DNA of 35,094 nt from Propionibacteriaceae bacterium (GCA_009778875.1 WRFI01000005.1:1-35094); one strand, 5' to 3'; positions 9,141 to 18,448 are shown, numbered from the stretch's first letter. Translations and numbers: made by a program. Notes: generated by a model not told the origin, from the sequence alone.

Positions 9141-10088
9141 GTGACATCCGAAGCCAAGGCTGAGCACTCGGTTGCTGTCATCGTCCCTTGCTACAACGAG
9201 GAGCTCGCCGTGGCGAAGGTAGTAGCCGACATTAGGGCCGCACTGCCGGACGCCGCCGTGTATGTGTATGACAACAACAGCTCGGACGCAACCGCGGAGG
9301 TTGCCAGGCAGGCCGGGGCGATCGTGCGCTCCGAGCCGGATCGCGGCAAGGGAAACGTGGTGCGCCGGGCCTTCGCCGACGTCGAGGCGGACATCTACGT
9401 GCTTATCGACGGTGACGACACCTACGATGCCAGTGCGATGCCTTCGATGATCGACACGTTGGTTTCCGAGCACTTGGATCATGTTCTGGGAGTGCGGACC
9501 CCCGATACCATCTCTTCCGCCTACCGGCCCGGGCACGAAACCGGCAACAAGATGTTCAACAAGACTGTGAAGCTGTTGTTCGGTGAGCCCGTCGCCGACA
9601 TGCTGAGCGGCTACCGGGTGATGTCCAGACGCTTTGTGAAGTCCTTCCCCGCTCTGTCGCGTGAGTTCGAAATCGAAACCGAAATGACGATTCACTGTAT
9701 GAGCCTGCGCGTGCCGCGCACCGAGGTGCCGGTAGGGTTCCGTGACCGCCCCCCGGGCAGCGAGAGCAAATTGCGCACATACCACGATGGGATCCGTATC
9801 CTTCGCCTGCTGGGCACACTCTTGCAATATGAGCGCCCACTGCTCTCCTACGGCCTTATCGCTGCCTTTTTTGCAATACTTGGCATCGCGTTTGGCATAC
9901 CGGTGCTCTGGGAATACGTCACCACTGGCTTTGTGCCGCGTCTACCCACAGCCGTTTTAGCGTCATCCTTGATAATCATCGCAATGTTGTCGCTCGTGGT
10001 CGGTTTGGTTTTGAACGTCCTGATCATGACTCGAAACGAGTCTTCGCGGTTGGCCTACCTGAGCTATCCACCCGTCAGCCTCAAATGA
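9141..10088 (+). CDS. Polyprenyl-phosphate sugar synthase (DPM1-like GT2) with two C-terminal helices
   Basis: 315 residues from GTG 9141, preceded by GAGAGGAG. The GT-A domain carries VIVPCYNEE at 13-21, YDNNSSDAT at ~43-51, RGKGNVVRRAF at ~68-78 and IDGDDTYD at 89-96. It resembles dolichol/polyprenyl-phosphate mannose or glucose synthases. The MLSGYRVMSRRF and FEIETEMTIH segments are typical of that group. Two hydrophobic helices follow (~236-256 and ~269-290). The expected reaction is transfer of a hexose from a nucleotide sugar to polyprenyl phosphate on the cytoplasmic face, giving the donor for extracytoplasmic GT-C enzymes. The stop overlaps the ATG of the DUF6056-like membrane gene by ATGA, which suggests that protein uses its product. 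Hexose identity is not readable. Confidence 0.88.
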   Translation: MTSEAKAEHSVAVIVPCYNEELAVAKVVADIRAALPDAAVYVYDNNSSDATAEVARQAGAIVRSEPDRGKGNVVRRAFADVEADIYVLIDGDDTYDASAMPSMIDTLVSEHLDHVLGVRTPDTISSAYRPGHETGNKMFNKTVKLLFGEPVADMLSGYRVMSRRFVKSFPALSREFEIETEMTIHCMSLRVPRTEVPVGFRDRPPGSESKLRTYHDGIRILRLLGTLLQYERPLLSYGLIAAFFAILGIAFGIPVLWEYVTTGFVPRLPTAVLASSLIIIAMLSLVVGLVLNVLIMTRNESSRLAYLSYPPVSLK

Positions 10089-11689
10089 GTTCCACCGCAT
10101 TAGAAATGCAACGCCCGGCATCCAAGGCCCCCGGCGCAGTCTCTACGCTGATCGGCATTCTGCCGTTTGTCTGCTTCTTCGTACTCTTTCTAATTCTGCT
10201 GTGGCCAATCCAGCTCCGAGGCGGTTCGGACGACACGGCGCACGCGGCAACGATCATCGACATTGGCAGGCTCCAGTGGGTTTGGCTACGCGCAACCACC
10301 TGGCAACCGCGCATCCCCAGTGATCTGGCTTACGCCCTGTTCGTGTTCCACCTGCCCGTGTGGAAGTGGGTGAATGCCTTCGTGATGACCATGCTGCTCT
10401 GGGTTATCACTCGCATCGCGCTCGTCAACGACCCAGCGGGCCGTCCGGACCGCCTGTCGGCGCCCAGGTCAGCCATCGCCCGAGTGACCCCCCCACGCTT
10501 CCTCACCATGGCGGTGTTCGTGTGCCTGTTTTTCTTTTTGATTCATCCGAATGTGGTCACCTCAGGGTCCGTTTGGTTCACCGGATCCGTCAATTACCTA
10601 TGGCCGGTCACGGCGATGCTGCTCGGACTGATGCCATTCATAATGACATTCTATGGAAAGGCGCCACCGGCGCCGCGGCTTCTGATTCCCGTCTGCATCT
10701 TGTTTTCCTTGTGTGCAAGTTTCACTGAGCAGACGGCCGCCGTGCAACTGGGTGTTGCCCTGCTGATCGTGCTTTGGCTCGCGCTGAGGCGAGAACGCAT
10801 TCCCCGGGCACTGATCATCCATTTTGCCCTGATAGTGGTGGCCAGCGCCGTCTTTTTCTTCTTTGACTTCGCCTCGCCCCGAGTGACGCAGCATCAGGAG
10901 CTGCCACTCTTCCCTGAGTCTGCCAACTTCGGCATTTTGGACAAGACGCTGCTAGGCGTGAATGTCTACTCAACGCATCTGCTTCACATCTCGAATGTTC
11001 TGTTTGCCGTCTTCATCGCACTCGCCGCCTGGGCAGCCTTTCGCCGCATCAGGGATGCCCACGTCGCCCGGGCATCACGCTTCAAGCCAGTCCATCTTCT
11101 CGTCTTCCTGCCCGCCATATGGGCTCTAGTCAATACCCTGCCGCTGCCGTGGGGGTATACACAACTCGCCAACAGCGCTATCGAGAAAGCGCCCGGTGCA
11201 TTGGGCTTCGGAGTATCCAACTGGCTCGGCTTCCTTTATGCGACGCCACCGATGAGCTCGTCCCCCAGCCCGGGTGCCATTCTGCTGTCTGTTCTGGCCG
11301 CTGCCTGCGTCCTCAGTCCGCTCTACCTTCTCTACAGAGCATTCAGCGATCTTCGAGACCGGGCACTGGCATGCATTCTCTACCTGGCATCCTTTCTTTC
11401 GGGAATTCTGATCGGCTTTTCCCCCACGGTTTGGGCCTCAGAAAGTCGGCCAAATTTTCTTTCCAACTTCCTCATACTCCTCATATTGGCCATGTTGGTG
11501 CGGGCCCGCATCATGCCAGGCCAGCCCAACGACATCGCCCCGGCCACGTCACCAGAGGCGCTGGCCGCTTGGCCCCGTCACCGCATCGTCGTGGTCGCAA
11601 TCGCCTTGCTCGCGCTGTTCGTCTTCGCCGTCATTGTTTGGATCCTCTATCACACGACCTTCGCCTCAAACGACTATTGGTGGTACTGA
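10085..11689 (+). CDS. DUF6056-like polytopic membrane protein, putative glycosyltransferase
   Basis: 534 residues starting at the ATG inside the ATGA overlap. About 11-12 membrane helices are visible. The first extracytoplasmic loop holds an acidic pair (GGSDDTAHA, D49-D50), positioned like the catalytic acid site of GT-C enzymes. GSVWFTGSVNYLWPVT (~161-176) matches the conserved signature I associate with the DUF6056 family. These proteins are often found beside polyprenyl-phosphate sugar synthases, as here with the upstream coupled gene, and are thought to glycosylate surface polymers on the outside. A run of seven C at 10488-10494 lies in the coding sequence but the frame is intact. The function is inference from topology and coupling. 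Confidence 0.78.
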   Translation: MSSTALEMQRPASKAPGAVSTLIGILPFVCFFVLFLILLWPIQLRGGSDDTAHAATIIDIGRLQWVWLRATTWQPRIPSDLAYALFVFHLPVWKWVNAFVMTMLLWVITRIALVNDPAGRPDRLSAPRSAIARVTPPRFLTMAVFVCLFFFLIHPNVVTSGSVWFTGSVNYLWPVTAMLLGLMPFIMTFYGKAPPAPRLLIPVCILFSLCASFTEQTAAVQLGVALLIVLWLALRRERIPRALIIHFALIVVASAVFFFFDFASPRVTQHQELPLFPESANFGILDKTLLGVNVYSTHLLHISNVLFAVFIALAAWAAFRRIRDAHVARASRFKPVHLLVFLPAIWALVNTLPLPWGYTQLANSAIEKAPGALGFGVSNWLGFLYATPPMSSSPSPGAILLSVLAAACVLSPLYLLYRAFSDLRDRALACILYLASFLSGILIGFSPTVWASESRPNFLSNFLILLILAMLVRARIMPGQPNDIAPATSPEALAAWPRHRIVVVAIALLALFVFAVIVWILYHTTFASNDYWWY

Positions 11690-11708
11690 CCGACGCGCTG
11701 GGTTCTTC

Positions 11709-11737
11709 TTGCGCCTGCCCGGTGGATGAGCTAACCT
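11709..11737 (+). promoter_or_regulatory. Promoter for a leaderless gtrB-like transcript
   Basis: TTGCGC (11709-11714), a 17-bp spacer and TAACCT (11732-11737) form a good sigma-A-type promoter. Seven bases separate the -10 from the ATG at 11745, so transcription should start at the initiation codon. No Shine-Dalgarno is present. Confidence 0.65.
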
Positions 11738-11744
11738 TGCAGAA

Positions 11745-12707
11745 ATGAAGGCCATCACCATCATCATCCCGGTCTACAACGAGGAAGACTCGCTTGCTCG
11801 CCTCATCGCTCGCCTGGACAGTCTCGCGGACACGCAGAACATGTACCGTTTTGAGTATCTGTTCGTTGACGACGGCAGCAAGGACGGCACTCTGCCACTG
11901 CTAAAGCAATATGCCGCCGCCAATCCGCGGGTTTCCTACGTCACACTGTCCAGGAATTTTGGCCAAGAGGCGGCGATGTTCGCCGGCCTTGACCACGCAG
12001 ACGGCGATGCGGTAATAATCATCGACGCCGACTTACAAGACCCCCCAGAGCTGGTTCCACAAATGATCCAGCTCTGGGAGCAGGGATATGACGATGTTTA
12101 CGCGCGTCGCAACAATCGAAAGGGTGAGACGTGGCTGAAGAAGACCACCGCATCCCTTTACTATCGAATGTTGCAGAGGTCCACCAAGGTGGAGATCCAG
12201 CGCGACACCGGCAATTTTCGCCTGCTTGACCGACGCTGCGTGCTAGCCCTGCGACAGATGCGCGAGCACGAGCGCCAGGCCAAGGCGCTATTCAGCTGGA
12301 TCGGCTATCGGAAGAAGGAAATCACCTACGATCGTGACCCGCGGATTGACGGCCAGTCCAAGTGGAGTTACCCTGCACTCGTCAACCTGGCAATCAACGG
12401 TGTCACCTCATTTACGATTGCCCCTTTGCGTTTCGCCAGCATATCGGGGTTTGTCATATCCTTCGTAGCGTTGGTGTACATCATTATCATTATCGTGCAG
12501 ACTCTGTTCACCAACAACCACCTGAGCGGCTGGCCCGCCATCATGTGCGTTGTGCTGTTCTTGGGCGGAATCCAACTCGTCAGCCTCGGCATAATCGGCG
12601 AGTATATCGGCCGCATATTCAACGAAACCAAGAATCGGCCAATCTACCTCATCGATGACTACCACGCCGGTGGCACCACTACGTCGACGCCATCATCTCA
12701 GGAGTGA
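11745..12707 (+). CDS. GtrB-like polyprenyl-phosphate glucosyltransferase
   Basis: 320 residues. IIIPVYNEEDSL near residue 6, FVDDGSKDGT at ~40-49, SRNFGQEAAMFAGL at ~69-82 and IDADLQDPPELVPQM at 93-107 are the full set of GtrB/ArnC-type signatures. The QSKWSYPALVNLAINGVTSF segment precedes two C-terminal helices, and the protein ends with the typical LGIIGEYIGRIFNETKNRP. The enzyme should make undecaprenyl-phosphate glucose (or another hexose) on the cytoplasmic face for extracytoplasmic transfer. The ATG sits 7 nt after a strong -10, so the mRNA is probably leaderless. Its 3' end overlaps the convergent GT-C-like gene by 29 bp. A second GtrB-like paralogue lies at 15895. Confidence 0.92.
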   Translation: MKAITIIIPVYNEEDSLARLIARLDSLADTQNMYRFEYLFVDDGSKDGTLPLLKQYAAANPRVSYVTLSRNFGQEAAMFAGLDHADGDAVIIIDADLQDPPELVPQMIQLWEQGYDDVYARRNNRKGETWLKKTTASLYYRMLQRSTKVEIQRDTGNFRLLDRRCVLALRQMREHERQAKALFSWIGYRKKEITYDRDPRIDGQSKWSYPALVNLAINGVTSFTIAPLRFASISGFVISFVALVYIIIIIVQTLFTNNHLSGWPAIMCVVLFLGGIQLVSLGIIGEYIGRIFNETKNRPIYLIDDYHAGGTTTSTPSSQE

Positions 12708-13935
12708 CCGCACCAATCCGGCCGATTGCCGAATGTCGGATGATTCTCACCGACAGATAGATCACCGCCGCGAGAAGGATGTACTCGCACACAATCATCG
12801 GTATGACCCGGCCCCCCATAAACATCTCAATCAACACCAAGCTGAACACCATCAGCAGTCCGAATGACTGTTTTGACCAGCGCAACACAAATACCAGCAA
12901 CGCGAACACCGAGGCGAGCGCCCAATATGTTTCGTGTTGCGATGGCATAAAAAGGAAGAACACGACTGGCGACACAACCAGAAGGTCAAGCATCGAGTCG
13001 ACCTGCTCGGCCCTGTCACGTACCTTCAGGACCAGTACCGCCAGTGTTCCAAGAATCAGCAGTATTGCCGCCAGCCCAAATAAGGTCATCTCGAACACCT
13101 TGTCGTTTGGGCCGGGCTGCGGCATTACATTGTCCCAGGCTGGCGAAAAAAGTATTGGCCATATCCCGAAACCCATGAACCCCTGGGAGTTGCCCCGCTC
13201 GACCATCATTCCCACGGTGGCGTTAAAAACCGACTGGCCCGCTATCAGGCCCGGCAGGCTCATCAGTATTAGCCCAAGCGCACTGAATAGGGGTGCCAGC
13301 CGACTGATGATCTTCATCGATGAGAACTGCACGAGGTAGAGCACTACCAGGAACGGCACAACATAGATCGCCATCAGCTTGAACGAAACGGCCACACCAA
13401 GAATGAACCAGGCGAGCGCCGGACGGCGCCTGATCGCGGCCAGCAGAACCAACAAATCCAATGCGATATAGATGCTGTCGGGCAGGTTGGTTTTCAGTGT
13501 GTCAAAGAAGAAAGCCGGCAGGAATGGTATCAGTGATGCCGCGATCCACGGCCGCCAGGAATCGACCCGCTTGTCAAACGTTTTCACGATGAAGAAGGTG
13601 GCGACGGCAGCAACGACGGTGCCCGCCATTGCCAGACCCTTGATCGAGTACTCAAGATAGTGCCCGCCGCTGTAAAGCCCGATTTTTTCACACAGAAAAA
13701 TCACGAAATACCAGATTGAGGTATAATCCGCGCCGAGATCGTCATTGATGGTGGCAATTCCGCCGAACCCGTGCTGCGCCATATACTGCCACCAAGGAGC
13801 CTGGACTTGGATCATGTCACCGTCGGCGGGGTAGACATGTCGCAGTGCAAACATCATCGTCCCCCAGAGGACGAGGACTGACGCGGCAAAGGCTATCTTG
13901 GGCGCGCTGCGCGGAAGCTTCCAACTGAAAGCCAC
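12679..13935 (-). CDS. GT-C/GT87-like polytopic membrane mannosyl- or glucosyltransferase
   Basis: 418 residues from a GTG complementary to 13933-13935, with AAGGAG upstream. Around ten membrane helices are present. The first extracytoplasmic loop, YPADGDMIQVQAPWWQYM, contains the acidic residues expected of GT-C catalytic sites. LKTNLPDSIYIALDLLVLLAA and SFKLMAIYVVPFLVV resemble actinobacterial GT-C membrane transferases of the DUF2029/GT87 or PMT type. The substrate would be a polyprenyl-phosphate sugar, probably made by the GtrB-like enzyme whose gene converges on and overlaps this one by 29 bp. The N-terminus (about nine residues before the first helix region) fits the GTG start. Family assignment is moderate, without an alignment. 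Confidence 0.75.
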   Translation of the reverse strand: MAFSWKLPRSAPKIAFAASVLVLWGTMMFALRHVYPADGDMIQVQAPWWQYMAQHGFGGIATINDDLGADYTSIWYFVIFLCEKIGLYSGGHYLEYSIKGLAMAGTVVAAVATFFIVKTFDKRVDSWRPWIAASLIPFLPAFFFDTLKTNLPDSIYIALDLLVLLAAIRRRPALAWFILGVAVSFKLMAIYVVPFLVVLYLVQFSSMKIISRLAPLFSALGLILMSLPGLIAGQSVFNATVGMMVERGNSQGFMGFGIWPILFSPAWDNVMPQPGPNDKVFEMTLFGLAAILLILGTLAVLVLKVRDRAEQVDSMLDLLVVSPVVFFLFMPSQHETYWALASVFALLVFVLRWSKQSFGLLMVFSLVLIEMFMGGRVIPMIVCEYILLAAVIYLSVRIIRHSAIGRIGAVTPEMMAST

Positions 13936-14065
13936 GATTGTCTCCTTGACAGGCCGAAGCCCCCGGCCGATCTATGTCCTGATGTGTCCTACCCTTCCCC
14001 AATCATAGTCCGCCGCGCCGCTGGCCTTCTTCACAGGCCCCGGCAGCGGATGCCCTCTCTACAGG

Positions 14066-15634
14066 TCAATTGGAGAGTTTGACCACGATGAAGCCATCCA
14101 CCGCTTCCACAGAACCGTCATCCGGGTAGTTTGGCATGTCTGAAATCACCCGCATCGCCTGCGCGTCGGCCGCCAACTCCGGCGGCATTGAGGAGTCGTT
14201 GCGCACCACCGGGTTGCGGAAGTCCAGGTAGGTTACCAAATAGGTCGAGTAGCTGTACATGTTTGGCATGTCTTCGATCGGGATCGCGAAATAGTTCTCA
14301 AAGTAGCCGAGCGAGATCGTCTGCGGCGCCCCGCCGAACAAGACGATCGGAGTGTCTGAGGTGTAGTGCGGCGTGCTTTGAATTCTTGCGACAAGCGCCG
14401 TCGAATAAGCCTGACCCTGCCGGTTGATCAGGTCCATCTTTAGGTAGAAGACGTTGCTGTAAAGCGCGTAACAAAACGCCATGACGCAGCAGAACAGGAT
14501 GACCACCCAGGAGCCGAGACTCGCCAGCCACGACCTTGCCCGCGACGACGAGCCGAGCCCGCACTCGGCGCACAGGTCCACGACGACCAGCGCGAACGCA
14601 AACACCAACACCAATGAGTACTGCATCAGCAGGTAAAGATAGTCTGGGCTGAACAAGGCGATCGCATTGAGCCCAAGCGGAATCAGACCGACCAAAACTA
14701 CCACCAGGGCCAAGCGGGGCAAGTCCTTGTGGATTCCCTTTCTCACCACGACCGCCGCGAGCAGGCAGAGCACGATCAGCATCGCAACGATGAACAGATA
14801 CGTAAGGCGGTGATCGTTTTGGGTCGGGTCCAGTTGGATTGAAAGACTGTTCTTGAAGAACACGCCGAAAAAGTTGGAATAGGCGAAACCTATCCGTCTG
14901 GGCAGCTCCGACAAAGAAAACCCCGCCAACGTGTCGATGTCTTTGTACCCGGGCCCAGATCCGTGATACGTCATCTTCACGCTGACAACGTACCCGACAA
15001 GACCGCCGATCAGGCCGACGCCCAATCTGAGCGCGTTTTTCAGCACTGCTTTGATGGAAGTGCCAGACAGCAACTGTCGAATCAGAACCAGCACTGCGAC
15101 TCCCGCGAAAAACCCGACGTTTGCCTGGTAGGTTGCCAACGACATGATGAGCAGGGCGATACCGCCTAGAAAGCCGAAACGGAAACGTCCGGTGACAGCC
15201 ACAGCCAGGCAGGCCAGCATGACGGCGAAGAATTTCAGATCCGAGTCCTGCCGGTACGACAGGATGCAGGCAACCGCAGGAAAGGCCGCGAACAGTGCGG
15301 ATAGCACCAAAACCGGAAGGGTGCGTCTCAACTGAAGGCACGCGCCAACCGCGCAGGCGGCTACACTCATGTAGAACACTGCAAGTAGCGAATTCACCCA
15401 CAAAAGATTGAATTGGGTAGACAACAAATCGGGCGCGTTCGCAAACCACCGGCCTGCGCTCAGGTAAAAAGGCTCGTTATTCAACATGACGACCGGGCTG
15501 TCGTGGTTGATCAGGCCGTTCGTCATCAGATACATGTGAATCATCAGTGCAAACAATGCTGTTGAGAAAAACTGGGTCTTCGTGTACTTCGGGATGGAGT
15601 CCCAGGCTCGACGAACCAGGCAGTAAGGTGACAT
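14066..15634 (-). CDS. GtrII-type glucosyltransferase domain membrane protein (paralogue 1)
   Basis: 522 residues with an excellent ribosome binding site (AAGAGGAGGT) before ATG 15634. About ten membrane helices are followed by a C-terminal extracytoplasmic domain of ~110 residues. The early INHDSPVVMLNNE and SAGRWFANAPDLLSTQFN segments and YRQDSDLKFFAVMLACLAV fit the glucosyltransferase GtrII domain family, which includes the O-antigen transferases of Shigella-type gtr systems. It is clearly paralogous to the protein at 16850: VRRAWDSIPKYTK versus VRRVWDLIPGYSK near the start, and shared LYSNVFY, FAIPIED and MYSY segments near the end. The role would be addition of a glucose-like residue from a polyprenyl carrier to surface glycan, outside the cell. 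The two paralogues flank a gtrB-like gene. Confidence 0.85.
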   Translation of the reverse strand: MSPYCLVRRAWDSIPKYTKTQFFSTALFALMIHMYLMTNGLINHDSPVVMLNNEPFYLSAGRWFANAPDLLSTQFNLLWVNSLLAVFYMSVAACAVGACLQLRRTLPVLVLSALFAAFPAVACILSYRQDSDLKFFAVMLACLAVAVTGRFRFGFLGGIALLIMSLATYQANVGFFAGVAVLVLIRQLLSGTSIKAVLKNALRLGVGLIGGLVGYVVSVKMTYHGSGPGYKDIDTLAGFSLSELPRRIGFAYSNFFGVFFKNSLSIQLDPTQNDHRLTYLFIVAMLIVLCLLAAVVVRKGIHKDLPRLALVVVLVGLIPLGLNAIALFSPDYLYLLMQYSLVLVFAFALVVVDLCAECGLGSSSRARSWLASLGSWVVILFCCVMAFCYALYSNVFYLKMDLINRQGQAYSTALVARIQSTPHYTSDTPIVLFGGAPQTISLGYFENYFAIPIEDMPNMYSYSTYLVTYLDFRNPVVRNDSSMPPELAADAQAMRVISDMPNYPDDGSVEAVDGFIVVKLSN

Positions 15635-15833
15635 GATTGAACCTCCTCTTGGCCAGACACGGCGCGTAGCAACCGACCGCTGCCGACAAGCATGAGCCGC
15701 TGAAGGGCCTCACGTGGCAGGATCGCCACAATCATATCAGGCACCTGCCGACAACCTGCCCAGGTCGACGCCCCATCGGCCCACCCCCCACACCGTCACT
15801 CGCCGCCCGGTCGTCCGAGGCGGCCAGGCCGAG

Positions 15834-15839
15834 TATAAT
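15834..15839 (+). promoter_or_regulatory. TATAAT -10 box for the 15895 gene
   Basis: A perfect TATAAT lies 55 bp before ATG 15895, giving a leader of about 48 nt that carries GAGGAG at 15878-15883. The expected -35 position (about 15811-15816, TCGTCC) is weak. Confidence 0.5.
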
Positions 15840-15894
15840 CCTTCACGTCCGTAACAACCGTCGGTCCACTAGGCAATGAGGAGTCGCACAACAG

Positions 15895-16830
15895 ATGCTC
15901 ACCGTCATCATGCCAGTCTTCGAGGAAGCCGACCAGATCAGTGGCAACGTCACCCGCGTTCACTCGATACTGGCCGACGCCGACATCGATCACCAATTTT
16001 TGCTGGTTGACGACGGGTCGATGGACAACACGTGGGACGAGATCTGCAAGACGACCCAGGCGTTGGACAATGTGGCCGCACTGCGGCTGAGCCGCAATTT
16101 CGGAAAGGAATCTGCGATCTGCGCCGCGTTGCAACGGTGCACGGGGGACGCCGCACTCATCATTGACTCTGATCTGCAGCATCCGCCCGAGCTAATCCCA
16201 GAGATGGTCAGGCTGTGGCGCGAGGAAGGCTACCAAGTCGTTGAGGGAGTCAAACAGGACCGGGGACGGGAAGGGGTGATGTCAAAACTGTTTGCCGGCC
16301 TGTTCTATCGCATCTTCAGGCGGCTCACGGGCATAGATATCGGTGTCGCCTCAGACTTCAAACTGCTGGACAAAACGGTTGTGGATGCGTGGCGGACGAT
16401 GCCGGAGATTGACACCTTCTTTCGCGGCATGTCGGCGTGGCTGGGTTTTCGCCATGTGCAAGTGCCATTCACCGTGGCGCCCCGGGCTGCGGGCCGGTCC
16501 AAATGGTCCTTCCGCAAGCTGCTGCGCCTTGCCGCTAACTCGATCACCGCATACACCGCCACGCCGCTTTACATCGTGGCCATCCTCGGCGCGATTTTGA
16601 TGATCGGCGCGCTCGTCTTGTTCGTCCAAACGCTCATCAACAAGCTGCTCGGCATTGCCAGCGGCGGATTCACCACCGTCATCATCTTGCAGTTGCTGAT
16701 CGGAAGCTGTGTCATGCTCAGTCTCGGCATCATAGGCGTCTACCTATCCAAGATTTATGAAGAAACCAAACGGCGACCACGTTTCGTCGTTTGCGATGTG
16801 CGCAAGCCCGGACTGATGGAACAGGGTTAG
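15895..16830 (+). CDS. GtrB-like polyprenyl-phosphate glucosyltransferase (paralogue)
   Basis: 311 residues. GT-A motifs are IMPVFEEADQI near residue 5, LLVDDGSMDNTW at ~36-47, SRNFGKESAICAAL at ~66-79 and DSDLQHPPELIPEM at 91-104. GRSKWSFRKLLRLAANSITAY precedes two hydrophobic helices, and the C-terminus is LGIIGVYLSKIYEETKRRP. This is the GtrB/ArnC architecture, making a polyprenyl-phosphate hexose on the inner face. The neighbours on both sides are minus-strand GtrII-type transferases (14066-15634 and 16850-18448), which are the natural users of the product. It starts after GAGGAG with a TATAAT promoter, unlike the leaderless paralogue at 11745, so the two synthases may be controlled differently. 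It ends 19 bp from the convergent gene. Confidence 0.92.
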   Translation: MLTVIMPVFEEADQISGNVTRVHSILADADIDHQFLLVDDGSMDNTWDEICKTTQALDNVAALRLSRNFGKESAICAALQRCTGDAALIIDSDLQHPPELIPEMVRLWREEGYQVVEGVKQDRGREGVMSKLFAGLFYRIFRRLTGIDIGVASDFKLLDKTVVDAWRTMPEIDTFFRGMSAWLGFRHVQVPFTVAPRAAGRSKWSFRKLLRLAANSITAYTATPLYIVAILGAILMIGALVLFVQTLINKLLGIASGGFTTVIILQLLIGSCVMLSLGIIGVYLSKIYEETKRRPRFVVCDVRKPGLMEQG

Positions 16831-16849
16831 CTACTGACTTCTTCTTTGG

Positions 16850-18448
16850 CTAACTGGAGAATTTCACGACGATGACGCCATCGACTTGCACAATTGAACC
16901 AGCATTCGGATAATCCGGTAACGACGAAATCGATGTCAATGCGGCAGCGTCGTTGCCAAGCTCAGGCGGCAGGGAGTCTTTGCTGTACAACGGATTCTTC
17001 AGGTCCAGATAGGTCAGCAAGTAGGCGGGATAGCTGTACATGCTGGGGATATCCTCAATCGGGATCGCGAAGAAGTTGTTGTAATAGCCGAGTGCGAAGC
17101 TTCGGGGCGTCGTCCCGTACAAGACGATGGGCTTGTCAACGGTGTAGTAGTCCTCGCTTTGCAGCCGCGTGACCAGCGTCGTCGAAAACGCTCGTCCCTG
17201 GCTGTTGACGAGGTCCATCTTCGAATAGAAGACGTTCGAGTAAAGGGTGTAATTGAAGGCCGCCAGGCAGCAAAACGCAACTGTCACCCACGAAACAATG
17301 TGAGAAACCAGCAGGTGGGCCGTCACTGGAGATTCCTCGACTGCCTGCTCGGCAACATCCACCAGGACGAGGGCCAGGACAAATAGCAACACTAAGGAGT
17401 ACTGCATCAGAAGGTAAAGATAGTCCGGGCTGAGTATCGCCACAACATTGGTTGTGGGGGGCACCAGAACGATGAGAACGACAAGGCATATCAACCGGGG
17501 AAGGTCAACGAAGACCCGTCGGCTCAAAATCGTGACAACCAACAGCACCAGTACGAGCAATGCCGCAAGGACAAAGACATATTTGCTGGCGAAATAGCCT
17601 CGGTGTATTGCCAGACTGTTCCGGAAGAAAATGTCGAAGATGTTTTGATACGCGAACCCGATGCGCTTCGGCAGCGTCTGGAGCGTGAGCCCAGACAGTG
17701 TTCCCACTCCCTTGTAACCTCCGCCGCTGTACGCCAACCTGACGCTCACAAGATAAACCGAAACACCCACGCCCAGCGTCACGAGGAATTTGGCCGCCTT
17801 CAGCAAGGCATCGGTCATCTTGCCACCCGAAAGCAAATCCCGTATCAATGCCAGCACCGCGATGCCCGCAAAGAAGCCGACATACGCTTGATACGTCGCA
17901 AGCGAAAGCACCAAAACGACCGCCGCGGCGATGAAACCGAAGCGGTACCGAAGCACCAGCCAAGCCGCCAGACATGCCAACAACACTGCCAAGAAGTGGA
18001 CATCGGAGTCCAATCGGTACGACAGTCCGCACGCCACAGTTGGAAACGACACGACGATCACTGACAGAACCAGGCTCATGAGGGTGCGTTTGATGCCCAG
18101 ACAGGCACCGATCAGGGCGACCGCCAGGCTGATGTACAGGATTGAAAGCAGCGAGTTGACCCACATCAGGTTGAAGTTGGTGGACAACACGTCGGGCACA
18201 ATGCCGAACCATCTGCCGTTGTAGAGGTAAGCCCATCGGTTGTCAGCCATCACGGCGACGCTGTCATGGTTGATGAAACTGTTGACCATCACGTACATAT
18301 GGATCAGCAAACCGAAAACCAGGGTGAAACCGAACTGCATCTTTGAGTAGCCTGGGATCAAATCCCAGACGCGCCGCACACCCGTGAAGGGAGACCCCGT
18401 TATCGCAATTCTGGAAAGCAGTGAGCCAGAGCGTTTTTCGCCAACCAT
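16850..18448 (-). CDS. GtrII-type glucosyltransferase domain membrane protein (paralogue 2)
   Basis: 532 residues from the ATG at 18448, preferred because a TAGGTG stretch lies just upstream. An in-frame ATG at 18487 (545 residues) has no ribosome binding site. The architecture matches the 14066-15634 protein: about ten helices and a C-terminal soluble domain, with shared INHDS, GRW, LATYQA.VGFFAG, LYSNVFY, FAIPIED and YLLTYLDLKNP segments. The longer N-terminus carries ~30 extra residues before VRRVWDLIPGYSK. By family it would transfer a sugar from a polyprenyl carrier to an external acceptor. The divergence from its paralogue suggests a different acceptor position or sugar, which is inference. 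It follows the 18540-19937 gene by 91 bp and may share its transcript. Confidence 0.84.
   Translation of the reverse strand: MVGEKRSGSLLSRIAITGSPFTGVRRVWDLIPGYSKMQFGFTLVFGLLIHMYVMVNSFINHDSVAVMADNRWAYLYNGRWFGIVPDVLSTNFNLMWVNSLLSILYISLAVALIGACLGIKRTLMSLVLSVIVVSFPTVACGLSYRLDSDVHFLAVLLACLAAWLVLRYRFGFIAAAVVLVLSLATYQAYVGFFAGIAVLALIRDLLSGGKMTDALLKAAKFLVTLGVGVSVYLVSVRLAYSGGGYKGVGTLSGLTLQTLPKRIGFAYQNIFDIFFRNSLAIHRGYFASKYVFVLAALLVLVLLVVTILSRRVFVDLPRLICLVVLIVLVPPTTNVVAILSPDYLYLLMQYSLVLLFVLALVLVDVAEQAVEESPVTAHLLVSHIVSWVTVAFCCLAAFNYTLYSNVFYSKMDLVNSQGRAFSTTLVTRLQSEDYYTVDKPIVLYGTTPRSFALGYYNNFFAIPIEDIPSMYSYPAYLLTYLDLKNPLYSKDSLPPELGNDAAALTSISSLPDYPNAGSIVQVDGVIVVKFSS

Noticed and set aside
10488-10494. Run of seven C as another phase-variation tract
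   Set aside because: It is short, the frame is intact, and such runs are expected in GC-rich coding DNA.
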